Part shown: one piece after another, positions 1 through 8,947 of the stretch
Layout of the letters: each line of letters opens with the position of its first letter
Position numbering within the stretch: position 1 is the stretch's first letter
Assembly (NCBI GenBank): GCA_900468805.1
Contig: UEIF01000060.1
Location: 1 to 35,725 of the forward strand
From: Hyphomicrobiales bacterium
Lineage (GTDB): Bacteria; Pseudomonadota; Alphaproteobacteria; Rhizobiales; Rhizobiaceae
Direction: 5' to 3'
Length of the DNA stretch: 35,725 nt
Notes under the pieces: model-generated
The model's database searches: none
What the model was told of the DNA's origin: nothing
Seen by the model: only the letters and a program-made list of their open reading frames with translations
Position numbers and translations under genes: made by a program

Positions 1-199
1 AAATGGGGGCAGTTCAGGGGGCAAAAAGAAGCCCGGCGAAGCGAGGCGGCGACACTTTCTAGCCAGATTATCGATAGTTTCTGTGCCTCTCCGCTGTCCC
101 TCTTCCACGGCGGGTGTCCCGGTGACGATCGAAACGCCGATGACCAAGGATCTGAGGCAGCGACAGCCGCCATGGAGGTCGGTCGCGACGCCTATCCTG

Positions 200-475
200 C
201 TACGTCTTTCAGAAAGCCGTTCGTGAGGGACTCGGGAACGAGATGCGGGGATGGTGCGACGAGGCAGGCTTGTCGCAATTCTCGTCGCACGGCGTTCGGA
301 AGGCGGCGGCTGTGGCTCTTGCTGAGAGCGGCGCTTCCGCCTCCGAACTGATGGCGATCTTCGGTTGGACTAATCTTAAGACGGCGCAATTTACGTCGAA
401 AAAGCAAACAAACGGCGGATGCGACCGCTAGGTGGATCATCGGAACTTCTTTGATTGGGGCTCGTGGTAAGACGC
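200..475 (+). pseudogene. Tyrosine recombinase (phage-type integrase) C-terminal remnant
   Basis: Only the C-terminal part of a tyrosine recombinase is readable. From 225 it reads GLGNEMRGWCDEAGL and then SSHGVRKAAAVALAESGAS..ELMAIFGW. The HGVRKAA segment is the conserved His-x-x-Arg box of the catalytic domain. Just upstream, the family-like FRKPFV is in a different frame, so one frameshift lies near 220-228. After FGWTNLKTAQ the expected tail, YVEKANKRR with the catalytic Tyr, is only found after a further one-base shift near 390. At least two indels and the missing N-terminal half make it non-functional. It was probably the integrase of a prophage or integrative element, and its neighbours on the right are phage-like too. 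The identification rests on motif recognition. Confidence 0.75.
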
Positions 476-584
476 CGAAAGACCAGGACGCAATCGACGA
501 CACCGTCGCCGGCGTCTGCGTCGCTCGCGTGTGGACGGTGCAGGAATGCCGCGTCCATGACGAGATTTCTGCTGGGGGTGGATC

Positions 585-1088
585 TTGATATTGGACACGC
601 CTCATGCCGGCGTCGGCATATGGATCAGGGTGCGCCATCGCTTCGGTCCGCGCACCGGCGAGTGGCTCCTTGCCGGCCACACGGTCGGCTGGGGCTATGT
701 CCTGCTGGCCATTCCGAACCTCTTTACTCAGCCGGAGATGGCGGGTTTCAAGGCAATATTCGGCGACGAAGCAATCCTGGGCTGGGCAATGGTCTTCCTG
801 GGACTGCTTCGCTTCGGCGGGCTTATTGTCAATGGCGCGCGCAAGGACGTGACGCCGGTCATCAGGCAGGTCTCTGCCGGCATAGGTTGCCTGATCTGGG
901 TCGGGATCAGTTATTGCTACGCATCCTCAGCAATCATGAGCGCCTGGCTCGCCATCTATCCGATTTTTGCGGTTGGCGAGATCATAAACATCCACCGTGC
1001 CGCTCACGACCAAGGGGAAACGCGATATGGAAACTGGCTGATCTTCCTCCTCTTGCACTCGTCACATTCGGTATTGCTCTCGCTGTGA
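585..1088 (+). CDS. Small phage-associated integral membrane protein (hypothetical)
   Basis: The product is about 165 residues with roughly four hydrophobic segments (around residues 30-50, 60-80, 95-115 and 115-135). It opens with a polar stretch, IRVRHRFGPRTGEW, before the first membrane helix. I associate this pattern with small membrane proteins in rhizobial prophages, but I assign no function. There is no ATG start: TTG at 585 or 591 follows a purine-rich GGGGGTGGATC stretch, so the start is uncertain. The last residues overlap the next small gene, in a different frame. The integrase remnant lies just upstream and a strong terminator downstream, consistent with a leftover phage segment. 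Confidence 0.55.
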   Translation: MILDTPHAGVGIWIRVRHRFGPRTGEWLLAGHTVGWGYVLLAIPNLFTQPEMAGFKAIFGDEAILGWAMVFLGLLRFGGLIVNGARKDVTPVIRQVSAGIGCLIWVGISYCYASSAIMSAWLAIYPIFAVGEIINIHRAAHDQGETRYGNWLIFLLLHSSHSVLLSL

Positions 1089-1228
1089 TCATCGCCGTCC
1101 GATACATCGGCCTTCTGTCAGGCGAAAAGACAGGGCCGGAAAACAGGGCGCCGGTTGCAGCCGTCATCGTTGATCCAACAGCGCTGCTGAAAGCGACTGC
1201 GGCCGTCGAGGAGCACACAGCAGCCTGA
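1027..1228 (+). pseudogene. Small single-pass membrane protein, frameshifted after the start codon
   Basis: An ATG at 1027 has a good upstream purine stretch (AAGGGGAAAC), but its own frame stops after four codons. If one G is removed right after the ATG, the frame becomes MKLADLPPLALVTFG and continues to the stop at 1228. That gives a 66-residue protein with one clear membrane helix (ALVTFGIALAVIIAVRYIGLL) and a polar C-terminus. In the intact frame there is no usable start codon, so a one-base insertion at the GG of 1029-1030 is the simplest reading. It probably formed a phage gene pair with the membrane protein upstream. Its function is unknown. Confidence 0.45.
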
Positions 1229-1240
1229 GCCAGCAACCAA

Positions 1241-1275
1241 GCCGCCTCTCCTTGACGGGGAGGCGGCCTTTTTTT
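1241..1275 (+). terminator. Rho-independent terminator
   Basis: GCCGCCTC (1241-1248) pairs with GAGGCGGC (1260-1267). Inner pairs extend the stem to about 11 bp around a short TTGAC loop, and seven T follow directly. It lies 12 bases after the small membrane protein gene and separates the phage remnant from the polysaccharide operon. Confidence 0.9.
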
Positions 1276-1445
1276 GTTGTAGATGCGGCTGTCATCTTTG
1301 GCGTTAAGCAAGATGTCGGCTCCCTTCGTTTCGTTGATCACGCTTTGAGGTCCGATTAAAACTGTGTGCCCGTCTCAAGATTGACTCGCAGTATGCAAGC
1401 GGATAGGTCACGGGCATTCACAACGAGATACCGTCGAAGGTCATA

Positions 1446-2684
1446 ATGCCCACTCCCATTAGTCGATGCCGGATTTGCGGCAACGAGCATCTGGCTCCAA
1501 TTATCAATTTGGGCAACCAGGTAATGAGCGGCATGTTTCCACGGGCAAAGTCCGAGGAACTCGAAACAGGTCCACTTCAATTGGTGAGGTGCAGCGGCGA
1601 TGCCGAGCAGGTCTGTGGCCTGGTTCAGTTGGCCCATACCTTTGATCTGGTTGCCATGTATGGCGAACGGTATGGCTATCGGTCAGGCTTGAACGCTTCG
1701 ATGGTACGCCATCTGCATTCCAAAGTAGACTATATCGAGAAAATTGCTCCGCTTCGTGACGGCGATCTCATAATAGATATCGGCAGCAATGACGGTACCA
1801 CGCTCGGCAAGTACCCAGACAACCGGTATGAGCTGGTAGGTGTTGACCCCACTGGACCGAAGTTCCATTCCTACTACAAGCCGCAGGTCCGTCTCATCCC
1901 CGACTTTTTCACGGCAGAGGCGATGCGCCAGCATCTCGGTGGTCGCCGCGCCCGCGTAATCACGTCCTTCTCCATGTTCTATGACCTGGAAGCGCCAGCA
2001 AAGTTCATGCGAGAAGTCGTGGACATGCTTGAACATGACGGCATCTGGGTGCTTGAGCAAAGCTATCTGCCGACCATGTTGCAGCGAAACAGCTACGATA
2101 CGATCTGCCACGAGCATCTCGAATATTATGCCGTTTCACAGCTTAAGTGGATGACGGATCGCGCCGGCGCCAAAATCATCGACGTCACCTTCAATGACGT
2201 TAATGGCGGCAGCTTCTCACTAACAGTTGCCCGCAAAGAGGCTCCCCAGCCAGAGTTTTCAGGGCTTGCTGCTATCCTGGAGCACGAAAAATCGATTGGG
2301 TTGGACGGCCTTGCGCCTTTCCAGGCATTCGCCGAAAGGGTCGAAAAGAGCAGGGACGCACTGCGGAACTTCTTTGATAAGGCACGTAGAGAAGGCGCCT
2401 ATGTCGGCGGCCTAGGAGCGTCCACGAAGGGAAATATCATTCTGCAGTATTGTGGAGTGACGACCGACGACATCGCAACAATCGGCGAGGTCAACGAGGA
2501 CAAATTCGGCGCCTTCACTCCGGGGACGTTGTTGCCAATCATCCCGGAAGCGGACTTGCTCGCACGCAACCCAGATTATCTCGTGGTTCTGCCTTGGCAC
2601 TTTAGGTCTTTCTTTGAGAAGGCACCACAGTTCGCCGGGCGGAATCTCGTGTACCCGTTGCCGGAGCTTTCGGTCGTTAGGTGA
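1446..2684 (+). CDS. SAM-dependent C-methyltransferase-like protein (zinc-binding, sugar-modifying type)
   Basis: This 412-residue protein has the three-part layout of NDP-sugar C-methyltransferases. First comes an N-terminal zinc-binding region with Cys8, Cys11, Cys49 and Cys57. A Rossmann methyltransferase core follows, with the SAM-binding motif IIDIGSNDGTTL at about 109-120. The C-terminal Methyltransf_14-type region carries VGGLGASTKGN around 320. Family members transfer a methyl group from SAM to carbon 3 of a keto-deoxysugar nucleotide in the cytoplasm; the exact substrate here is unknown. The ATG follows GAAGGT. It is the first gene of a plus-strand operon, and its stop overlaps the next possible GTG start. 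Its neighbours (aminotransferase, formyltransferase) support action on a nucleotide-linked sugar. Confidence 0.8.
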   Translation: MPTPISRCRICGNEHLAPIINLGNQVMSGMFPRAKSEELETGPLQLVRCSGDAEQVCGLVQLAHTFDLVAMYGERYGYRSGLNASMVRHLHSKVDYIEKIAPLRDGDLIIDIGSNDGTTLGKYPDNRYELVGVDPTGPKFHSYYKPQVRLIPDFFTAEAMRQHLGGRRARVITSFSMFYDLEAPAKFMREVVDMLEHDGIWVLEQSYLPTMLQRNSYDTICHEHLEYYAVSQLKWMTDRAGAKIIDVTFNDVNGGSFSLTVARKEAPQPEFSGLAAILEHEKSIGLDGLAPFQAFAERVEKSRDALRNFFDKARREGAYVGGLGASTKGNIILQYCGVTTDDIATIGEVNEDKFGAFTPGTLLPIIPEADLLARNPDYLVVLPWHFRSFFEKAPQFAGRNLVYPLPELSVVR

Positions 2685-2719
2685 GCGAAGAGCTATCCAG
2701 ACTAGGTTCAGCCCGTCTG

Positions 2720-3472
2720 ATGCGCATCAGGAAAATACTCTTCTGCGGACATGACAGCGCCGGCTCGCTGCACATGTTCGATCGCATCTGTGCGGCATTT
2801 CCCGAACTGGAAAAGCGCGTAATCGTGACCACCGGGCTTTACTATCGGAAGAGCACATCTGCATCGATCCTTAAGCTCGTCCGTGAAAGCAGCATATTGT
2901 TTTGTGCGGTTCGCGCAGTTGAGATGTATTGGAATAAGTTCCGCGGACGGACGTTGGTTCGACGGATCAAGAAAGATAACATCGAGCACATCTTCACCGA
3001 TGATATAAATGGACCGGAGGCGGTTGCCTTCGCCAAGGACTTTGCGCCAGATCTTCTTGTATCCCTATACACGATGCACATTTACAAGCGGCCTATTCTA
3101 GAGGTGCCGAAGTTTGGTGCGATCAACAGCCACCCGGCGATCCTTCCGGAATATCGAGGTTTGGAAGTCTTCTTCTGGGCTATGGCAAACGGCGAGAGCG
3201 AGATTGGGTCCAGTGTCTTCTTTCTCAATGAAAGAGTCGATGACGGTCTCATCCTGCACGAACGAAAATTGCCGATCACAACCGATCATTCGATGACTGA
3301 TGTCTACAATGCGATCACCGAATCTGCTGCGGATTTTCTCATCCAGGCGATCCGCGGAATCGATGCCGAAAAATATGAAACGCGGAAGCCGGAAGGCACT
3401 GGTAGCTATTATCCGATGCCGACGCGCGCCGCAGTCCGCGCATTCCGTCGGAGAGGGTATCGGTTCTTCTAG
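2720..3472 (+). CDS. Formyltransferase family protein (probable sugar N-formyltransferase)
   Basis: The 250-residue protein carries the formyltransferase signature. NSHPAILPEYRG (about residues 134-145) contains the catalytic Asn and His, and VDDGLIL further on has the expected Asp. Family enzymes use N10-formyltetrahydrofolate. In polysaccharide clusters, versions of this length formylate the amino group of an amino sugar, as WbkC is proposed to do in Brucella. The tRNA-binding C-terminal domain of methionyl-tRNA formyltransferase is missing, which favours a sugar substrate. I chose ATG 2720 (MRIRKILFCGHD) because the Rossmann strand starts there; GTG 2681, overlapping the upstream stop, would add 13 residues. 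The next gene, an aminotransferase, could supply the amine. Confidence 0.75.
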   Translation: MRIRKILFCGHDSAGSLHMFDRICAAFPELEKRVIVTTGLYYRKSTSASILKLVRESSILFCAVRAVEMYWNKFRGRTLVRRIKKDNIEHIFTDDINGPEAVAFAKDFAPDLLVSLYTMHIYKRPILEVPKFGAINSHPAILPEYRGLEVFFWAMANGESEIGSSVFFLNERVDDGLILHERKLPITTDHSMTDVYNAITESAADFLIQAIRGIDAEKYETRKPEGTGSYYPMPTRAAVRAFRRRGYRFF

Positions 3473-3481
3473 GAGGTATTG

Positions 3482-4591
3482 ATGTCAATAGGGCTGCCCA
3501 TCCCGTGGGCCAAGGCAGAGTTCTGGGGTAACGAGGAAAAATATCTGGTGGACGCGTTGCGCTCCAGCTGGATATCCGGCGGAGCTTACGTTGAAAAGCT
3601 AGAGGCAGCATGCGCCGCGCGGATCAAGGCACCCCATGCCTTTGCAGTTTCCAACGGAACGGCAGCCCTAAATCTGGCATACCTCGCGCTTGACATTCAG
3701 CCTGGCGACGAGATCATCGTGCCGGGTTTCGGCTTCATGGCAGCGGCAAATGTTGCTTTGCAATTGCACGCCGTTCCAGTGTTTTGCGATGTTGATCCCG
3801 ACGCGTGGTGCATGAGAGCCAGCGATGTGGCTCCGTTGATCACGTCCCGGACGCGCGCGATCGTCGCCATTCACACCTACGGAAACATGTGCGGTGTCGA
3901 CGAGCTGGTGGCACTGGGTACACAGCACGGTGTGCCTGTAATCGAGGATGCGGCGGAAGCTTTCGGCTCGAAAATGGGGGATGCTGCGGCGGGAAGCCGC
4001 GGACTCATAAATACCTTCAGTTTCCACGCTACCAAGACCATAACGACAGGCGAGGGCGGGCTTGTCACCACAAATGACGACGCGCTGGCGAGCAAAATTC
4101 GCCTATTTCGCAGCCACGGACTGCGCCGCGAAAGGCACTACTGGCACGAAATTCCGGGCAATAATTTTCGTCTTACAAACCTGCAGGCTGCGATAGGCGT
4201 GGCTCAGATCGAACACATTGACCAGATATTTGCGCGACGCGGGGCGGTGTATGAGCAATACACCCGGCGGCTCCGCAATATCCCAGGTCTTCAGCTGCAG
4301 CGGCTGACACCGGGCTGTTCACCGGTCATATGGGCCGTAGCGGTCAAGCTCGAGCCAGCACACTATGAGCAAGGTCGCGACGCTGTAATGCAACAAATGG
4401 CCCAAAAGGGGATAGAAACTCGACCAGGATTCCAAGCGCCGTCGGAGATGCACTACTTCGCGCCGACGCATCTGCCCGTCAGCGAGGAGCTCGGACGCTC
4501 AGTTATCAGCGTGCCGAGCTATCCGAGCCTCTCGGAACTTGAAATTGACTTTATCTGCAACGAGCTTGCCAACCTAAGCACTTCATCATGA
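3482..4591 (+). CDS. DegT/DnrJ/EryC1/StrS aminotransferase, perosamine-synthase-like
   Basis: The product is 369 residues, the usual length for PLP-dependent sugar aminotransferases. The PLP-binding lysine is Lys185 in FHATKTITTGEGG. Other family landmarks are SNGTAALNLA (about 57-66), the VIEDAAEAFGS strand, and the YWHE..GNNFRLTNLQAAIG segment. These enzymes transfer an amino group from glutamate to a keto sugar nucleotide. The sequence resembles GDP-perosamine synthases, which act on GDP-4-keto-6-deoxymannose, the product of gmd; that enzyme is encoded at 8948-10021. This substrate is an inference. A perfect AGGAGG (3471-3476) sits 5 bases before ATG 3482. The stop overlaps the next start (ATGA). 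Confidence 0.85.
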   Translation: MSIGLPIPWAKAEFWGNEEKYLVDALRSSWISGGAYVEKLEAACAARIKAPHAFAVSNGTAALNLAYLALDIQPGDEIIVPGFGFMAAANVALQLHAVPVFCDVDPDAWCMRASDVAPLITSRTRAIVAIHTYGNMCGVDELVALGTQHGVPVIEDAAEAFGSKMGDAAAGSRGLINTFSFHATKTITTGEGGLVTTNDDALASKIRLFRSHGLRRERHYWHEIPGNNFRLTNLQAAIGVAQIEHIDQIFARRGAVYEQYTRRLRNIPGLQLQRLTPGCSPVIWAVAVKLEPAHYEQGRDAVMQQMAQKGIETRPGFQAPSEMHYFAPTHLPVSEELGRSVISVPSYPSLSELEIDFICNELANLSTSS

Positions 4592-5361
4592 ATACATCAT
4601 CACCTGACAAAGCGTTCTCGGTTATCCTGCCCACCTATAACGAGGCGGGGAACATCGTGCAGCTGGTCCGTAAAATACAGGCGGCTGTGCCAGATCACAT
4701 GGAATGCGAAATCCTGGTTGTCGACGATAACAGCCCGGACGGAACGTATGAGTTGGTGCGCGAGTCATTCCGAGACGTCTCGTGCGTAGTTCCAATTCTA
4801 CGAACTTCAGATAGGGGCTTCGCCAAATCAATTCGACACGGCATCGAACGGGCGAGCAACGATCGAATAATCGTTATGGACAGTGATTTGACTCATGATC
4901 CGATCGAGATTCCGCGCCTCTTGCATGTCGGACAGATTTACGACGTCGTCAGCGGTTCCCGGTTCTGCGCAGGCGGACGGATGACCGACACCAAGCACTA
5001 TCTCACCAGCCTCGTCTACAACTGGGTACTCCGCTTGTTGCTTCGAACGCAGGTTCAGGACAATCTCGGGGGCTACTTCACAGCCCGACGCGAGCAGATA
5101 TTGCGGCTGCCTGTTGATGAGATATTTTTCGGATACGGTGAATATTATTTCCGTCTCCTGCATTTCGTCCAAAGAGCAGGATTGTCGATCGTGGAAGTCC
5201 CGTCGCACTACCTGTTGCGCGGTGCTGGAACCAGTAAATCGAACTGGGCGCGCATGATCTGGAGCTACACGAGTGCAGCCCTGCGGCTAAAATCCAGGAT
5301 AGCTATGACTGAATCCGGAAAAGAGGAAGATGTGCCATCGAGCACACCGCACTCATCGTGA
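4588..5361 (+). CDS. Family 2 glycosyltransferase, dolichol-phosphate mannosyltransferase-like
   Basis: This is a 257-residue GT-A glycosyltransferase. SVILPTYNEAGNI (11-23), VVDDNSPDG (44-52) and the metal-binding DSD (98-100) are typical of polyprenyl-phosphate hexose synthases (DPM1 type). Such enzymes move a sugar from a nucleotide to a polyprenyl phosphate at the inner membrane face, giving a lipid-linked donor for outer-leaflet transferases. It has no large C-terminal membrane domain. It overlaps the preceding stop by four bases (ATGA), and its own stop overlaps the GTG start of the next, membrane-protein gene, so translation is probably coupled. A lipid-linked donor step followed by a membrane protein is a common pairing; the sugar is not predictable. 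Confidence 0.8.
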   Translation: MNTSSPDKAFSVILPTYNEAGNIVQLVRKIQAAVPDHMECEILVVDDNSPDGTYELVRESFRDVSCVVPILRTSDRGFAKSIRHGIERASNDRIIVMDSDLTHDPIEIPRLLHVGQIYDVVSGSRFCAGGRMTDTKHYLTSLVYNWVLRLLLRTQVQDNLGGYFTARREQILRLPVDEIFFGYGEYYFRLLHFVQRAGLSIVEVPSHYLLRGAGTSKSNWARMIWSYTSAALRLKSRIAMTESGKEEDVPSSTPHSS

Positions 5362-6329
5362 CCAAGACAACCCACAGGCCCATTAAACGCTTCTTCTCTT
5401 TCTTTGCACGATTTGCTTTCACGGCTTTGTTGCTCGGATTTGTGGTGAGAAGTGTCGATTTTGAGCAGATTCGCGATGGATGGCAGCATCACCTCGGGTC
5501 GGCCCTGGTTATCTCATTCCTACTTCTTCTCTTCGCGCTCGCGCTGTCATCCTTCCGATGGGTGATCGTCTCGAGGCTGATTGGAGTGGATCTCAAAATC
5601 GGCAGTGCGAGTGCAATCGTATTCGTTGGTCATTTCTTCAATCAGTTACTGCCCACATCGTTCGGCGGGGACGCAATCCGCGGCTGGTGTCTCTGGCGCC
5701 TGGGAACGAGGCTGCGACAGGCGTTTCTGAGCGTCTTCTTCGACCGACTTGTTGGGATGTCCGCGCTGCTGTTGCTAGTTGTTGCGGGGCTACCGGTTCT
5801 CGCTCTCAGAGTAGGATCGGCGGTTCCGATCTTGCTAGCTTGTTTGATAGTGGTCGGCGGGGCGCTTGGTCTACTCGCCATATTCAACCTTCAACGGTTT
5901 CCTACATCTGTCAAAAAGCTCAGATTTTGGCCTCTGGTCGAGAACTTCTCAGATAGTCTGCGCCGACTGATTGGCGCGCCATTGCCGTCCCTTGTCGCGA
6001 TAACTCTTTCCCTGGCAATCCACGCAAGCGCGTTATACACGACCGCTGTTCTGTCGGATGCGCTCGGCGCTCCCTTGGGAATGCTGAACGCTTTGCTTAT
6101 TGTGCCGACCGTCCTGGTTATTTCGGCCCTACCTGTTTCGATTGGCGGGTGGGGGGTGCGAGAAGCTGGATTGGCCGGTGGCTTCGCTCTTCTCGGACTG
6201 CCCCCTGCAGTCGCGGTCACCACCTCAGTGTTGTTCGGCGCCGTCAATGTCGCCGGGGGCATTCTCGGTGGATTAGTCTTTGTCGCGATGGGAAGTCCTC
6301 GTCCCCCTACGGCCGAGATTTCTTCTTAA
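5358..6329 (+). CDS. LPG_synthase_TM / UPF0104-type integral membrane protein
   Basis: The 323-residue polytopic protein has about eight membrane segments and matches the transmembrane family of lysylphosphatidylglycerol synthases (PF03706-like). Landmarks are HFFNQLLPTSFGGDAIRGW around 95-115 and ALPVSIGGWGVREAGLA around 255-272. No C-terminal aminoacyl-transferase domain is present, so it is not an MprF enzyme. Stand-alone versions often sit beside polyprenyl-phosphate glycosyltransferases, and a lipid-linked-sugar translocation role has been suggested for them; that is an inference here. The GTG start overlaps the upstream TGA. Its last 23 bases overlap the 3' end of the convergent methyltransferase gene, leaving no room for a terminator. 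Confidence 0.75.
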   Translation: MTKTTHRPIKRFFSFFARFAFTALLLGFVVRSVDFEQIRDGWQHHLGSALVISFLLLLFALALSSFRWVIVSRLIGVDLKIGSASAIVFVGHFFNQLLPTSFGGDAIRGWCLWRLGTRLRQAFLSVFFDRLVGMSALLLLVVAGLPVLALRVGSAVPILLACLIVVGGALGLLAIFNLQRFPTSVKKLRFWPLVENFSDSLRRLIGAPLPSLVAITLSLAIHASALYTTAVLSDALGAPLGMLNALLIVPTVLVISALPVSIGGWGVREAGLAGGFALLGLPPAVAVTTSVLFGAVNVAGGILGGLVFVAMGSPRPPTAEISS

Positions 6330-7116
6330 GAGCGTAGTAGACAAGGCAGCCGGCTTCGGTTGGTTTCAACGCTGACGCGACAGAGCCAGCTAGTAAGGAA
6401 GCCAAGACTGGCGCAGTGATGGGGCGAAGCCAAGGCAAGAGGAACCATCGCCGAAAGAGCTTCTTCGCAATTAGCCCCGGCAGTCCCAAGGGCGTTAGCG
6501 CATCGTACAAGGTGGAGACATTGGCGGGAACGTATGGCCGTTCATGTTCCACTTCGAAACCTGCCCGCTCAAAAGTCGTTCTCCAACCCTGTAGGGTATA
6601 AACGTTGTAGTGTCGCCAAAAGCGATTGTAGAAGCCGCCATAGCGGCCGGCGAGCTCCGTCAATCCCACCGATGATAGCAAACGAGCGATGAGAGTTGCT
6701 TTTTCCAAGTGGTTTGTTGGAATGGTAACGTAGAAGCGCGCGTCGTCGCTCATGAGGCGATGCACTTCAAGCAGGACCGGATGCAAATCCGGAATATGCT
6801 CAAGGACGCTGTTGGAAAAAACCGTATTATAGGAACTGCTCGGCTTCGGAATATTGTCACCGAAGCACACCAACAGCTCATTATATTTTCCGAGTGGCTT
6901 TGCACGGGCGACCTCAGACGCATCTGGATCAATTCCGGTGTCGATATTCCCGGCAAACAGGATATCGGCGAAGATACCGTCGCCGCAGCCAATATCCAGA
7001 ATTGGCGCAGGCCATGGCTTGTCGACGTGTAGTTCGCATTCGATGGCTCTCTCGAACGCAAGTGCCGATGGTGCTGCCAACAAATAGCGTTTCAGGAAGT
7101 CATTGTGAAACTGCAC
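6307..7116 (-). CDS. Class I SAM-dependent methyltransferase
   Basis: The 269-residue protein contains the SAM motif ILDIGCGDGIF (about 39-49), the acidic post-motif GIDPDA, and FSNSVLEHIPDL, which is typical of Methyltransf_11 enzymes acting on small molecules or lipids. The C-terminal 70 residues are hydrophobic and may associate with the membrane. It starts at GTG 7116, with AGGA 7 bases upstream. This gene is last in the gmd operon, overlapping the preceding membrane-protein gene by 17 bases. The substrate is unknown; a terminal sugar or a lipid-linked glycan would fit the context. Its 3' end overlaps the convergent gene by 23 bases. Confidence 0.75.
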   Translation of the reverse strand: MQFHNDFLKRYLLAAPSALAFERAIECELHVDKPWPAPILDIGCGDGIFADILFAGNIDTGIDPDASEVARAKPLGKYNELLVCFGDNIPKPSSSYNTVFSNSVLEHIPDLHPVLLEVHRLMSDDARFYVTIPTNHLEKATLIARLLSSVGLTELAGRYGGFYNRFWRHYNVYTLQGWRTTFERAGFEVEHERPYVPANVSTLYDALTPLGLPGLIAKKLFRRWFLLPWLRPITAPVLASLLAGSVASALKPTEAGCLVYYALKKKSRP

Positions 7117-8929
7117 GTTCCGTCCTTTCAGGAGCGAGGATTGTGTATTGTGAATTGCGAAAAACCTCCCGGAAGTTTTGGGGGGATCTCAGCTGGTCGC
7201 TATTGCGAAGAAGTAAATATTTGATGGGATAATCTCGACGTGCAGCCTCCGTGCGCGCGAGTTCCATACGCTCGATGAAGCTGGCAGCCACCTGGCCCGT
7301 CGCAAAAAGATTGGCAACGGCTGCATTGTAGCTGTGGTAGACAAGCAATTCATAGAAGCCAACGACCTGGTACTTGTCATAGGCATATGGCACGTGGGGT
7401 TGCTGTTCGATGTAGTCGAAAAATGCGGTCAGATCGGTCTGCTTTGCAGCCTCAAGCGATCCGAGGACGTCGTTGTTGTTTGCAAGAAGGTCAACGACAA
7501 AGAAGTATCGTCTGAGGAGTTCTTCGAAACTGAGTGCATTCATCCCGTAGAGGCCGACGAAGGCCGTCGCATCGGTATAGAACTCGATCAAGTTCGTATC
7601 GTCGATGTTGGGGGATGCCACGGTGTCTCCAGGGCCACTGTTGGCGGCGATCCAATTGATCGCTTCATACCTGTCACGCTCCACAAACCCATACCATCGC
7701 TGCGAATCGTATGGCCGGATCCATGCCGAGGCGCCGACAAGGGCGATGGTCAAACAGATGATGGCTATGGTCCCTGTGATGCCCGCCTTCAAGCGTAGAT
7801 GCAGGTTGAAGATGCTACCGAGGGATATAATCAACCATCCCGCCCATCCGATGGAGAGTACGAATGCAATCATTGCTGCACCGCGCAGCCATAGCCGATC
7901 GCCGAGTTCCACGCTCCCGTTGAAAGCGCCCATGAGCATAGCCGCGAACAACAGCGCTTTGAGGAAGATCTGCCTATTGCCGGCGAGGGTGCCCATGCGC
8001 CCAAAGAGGATGGGAATGAGCAATATCAGGTAAGATCGGTCAAAATGGATCCCGAGAAATGAGCCATGGCCAAGTTGAGATCCGAATTCCGTTTTGTAGA
8101 ACTGTGAAAAAAACCACTCCTGCCAAACGAGGCCGAGAAACAGCATCACGCCGCCAAAAAGCAGCGCGAAGTCAATGCGTCGCTGAACTACCGCAATAAA
8201 GACAAAGGCGAACCCGACACCGGCGCCGATATTGGCTCCTACGGCAATACTTGATGCAGAGCTCAGTAAGAGAAGCAGGCCGGCGATGATGTAACGCCAC
8301 AGTCCTGGTTTCTCCATCAATGCCAGCAGAGCAGTAATGGCGAGCAGCCCAATCGTCCAGTACACGGTAGGGCTAACCAGACGCACCACATTGGCTTCAA
8401 ATCGCCAGATGTACGGCAGGTTGGTGTAGATGGTCCCGAAGCGGAGGCTCCATGAAAACGCGTCGGAAAGAAAGATCACACCGCCGGCCAACAATAGTGC
8501 AGCGAATGGCCCGAGCTTTCGATGCAGAATTTGTTGGATCAAGATCAGTGCGGCGAACGCGAGAAGGCCCGTCTGGACTATCAACAGGATTCCGAGGGCG
8601 GCGGAACGGCTGGGCGCCACCAACCGCACGGTCTGGTACAGCAAATGGTCCGCGACTATCGCTGGGACATAGGTACACGCAAGAGGGTTTCCACTAGCGT
8701 CGATTTCATTGTCGCCAGCTGGATCACGGCAAGCGGCTGCGCCGCGTTTGATCAAACTGAAATACAGATAGTTATCGTTGATGTCGGAGCTATAGCCCGC
8801 GATCGGAACCCCAACCTTTGTCTGATCGGAATCCAAACCTCGTCTGATCATGTTTTGATGAGCGATCAATGCGACCAGCAGGGAAGCGAGCGCGCATACG
8901 ATGACTGATCGCAGGGAAAGGCTTTTCAT
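7100..8929 (-). CDS. Large polytopic membrane protein of the polysaccharide cluster (GT-C-like, function unknown)
   Basis: The 609-residue protein opens with a membrane anchor (residues 8-25). A periplasmic-looking loop with GYSSDINDNYLYFS follows, then about ten more hydrophobic segments to residue 410. The C-terminal domain of about 190 residues is soluble and contains EAINWIAANSGPGDTVASP. Architecture and setting resemble GT-C glycosyltransferases, which use polyprenyl-phosphate sugars in the periplasm, and the DPM1-like gene at 4588 could supply such a donor. I see no decisive catalytic motif, so this stays an inference. Start ATG 8929 has AAGGGCGA upstream. It lies 18 bases after gmd and overlaps the methyltransferase. 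Confidence 0.6.
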   Translation of the reverse strand: MKSLSLRSVIVCALASLLVALIAHQNMIRRGLDSDQTKVGVPIAGYSSDINDNYLYFSLIKRGAAACRDPAGDNEIDASGNPLACTYVPAIVADHLLYQTVRLVAPSRSAALGILLIVQTGLLAFAALILIQQILHRKLGPFAALLLAGGVIFLSDAFSWSLRFGTIYTNLPYIWRFEANVVRLVSPTVYWTIGLLAITALLALMEKPGLWRYIIAGLLLLLSSASSIAVGANIGAGVGFAFVFIAVVQRRIDFALLFGGVMLFLGLVWQEWFFSQFYKTEFGSQLGHGSFLGIHFDRSYLILLIPILFGRMGTLAGNRQIFLKALLFAAMLMGAFNGSVELGDRLWLRGAAMIAFVLSIGWAGWLIISLGSIFNLHLRLKAGITGTIAIICLTIALVGASAWIRPYDSQRWYGFVERDRYEAINWIAANSGPGDTVASPNIDDTNLIEFYTDATAFVGLYGMNALSFEELLRRYFFVVDLLANNNDVLGSLEAAKQTDLTAFFDYIEQQPHVPYAYDKYQVVGFYELLVYHSYNAAVANLFATGQVAASFIERMELARTEAARRDYPIKYLLLRNSDQLRSPQNFREVFRNSQYTILAPERTERAVSQ

Positions 8930-8947
8930 GCGTCGCCCTTTTGCGCC

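Noticed and set aside
192..680. Long minus-strand frame over the integrase remnant
   Set aside because: No family resemblance; antisense to the recognisable integrase and phage genes.
455..1228. 257-codon plus-strand frame through the phage region
   Set aside because: Only its last 66 codons look like a protein; the rest is an alternate frame of the membrane-protein gene.
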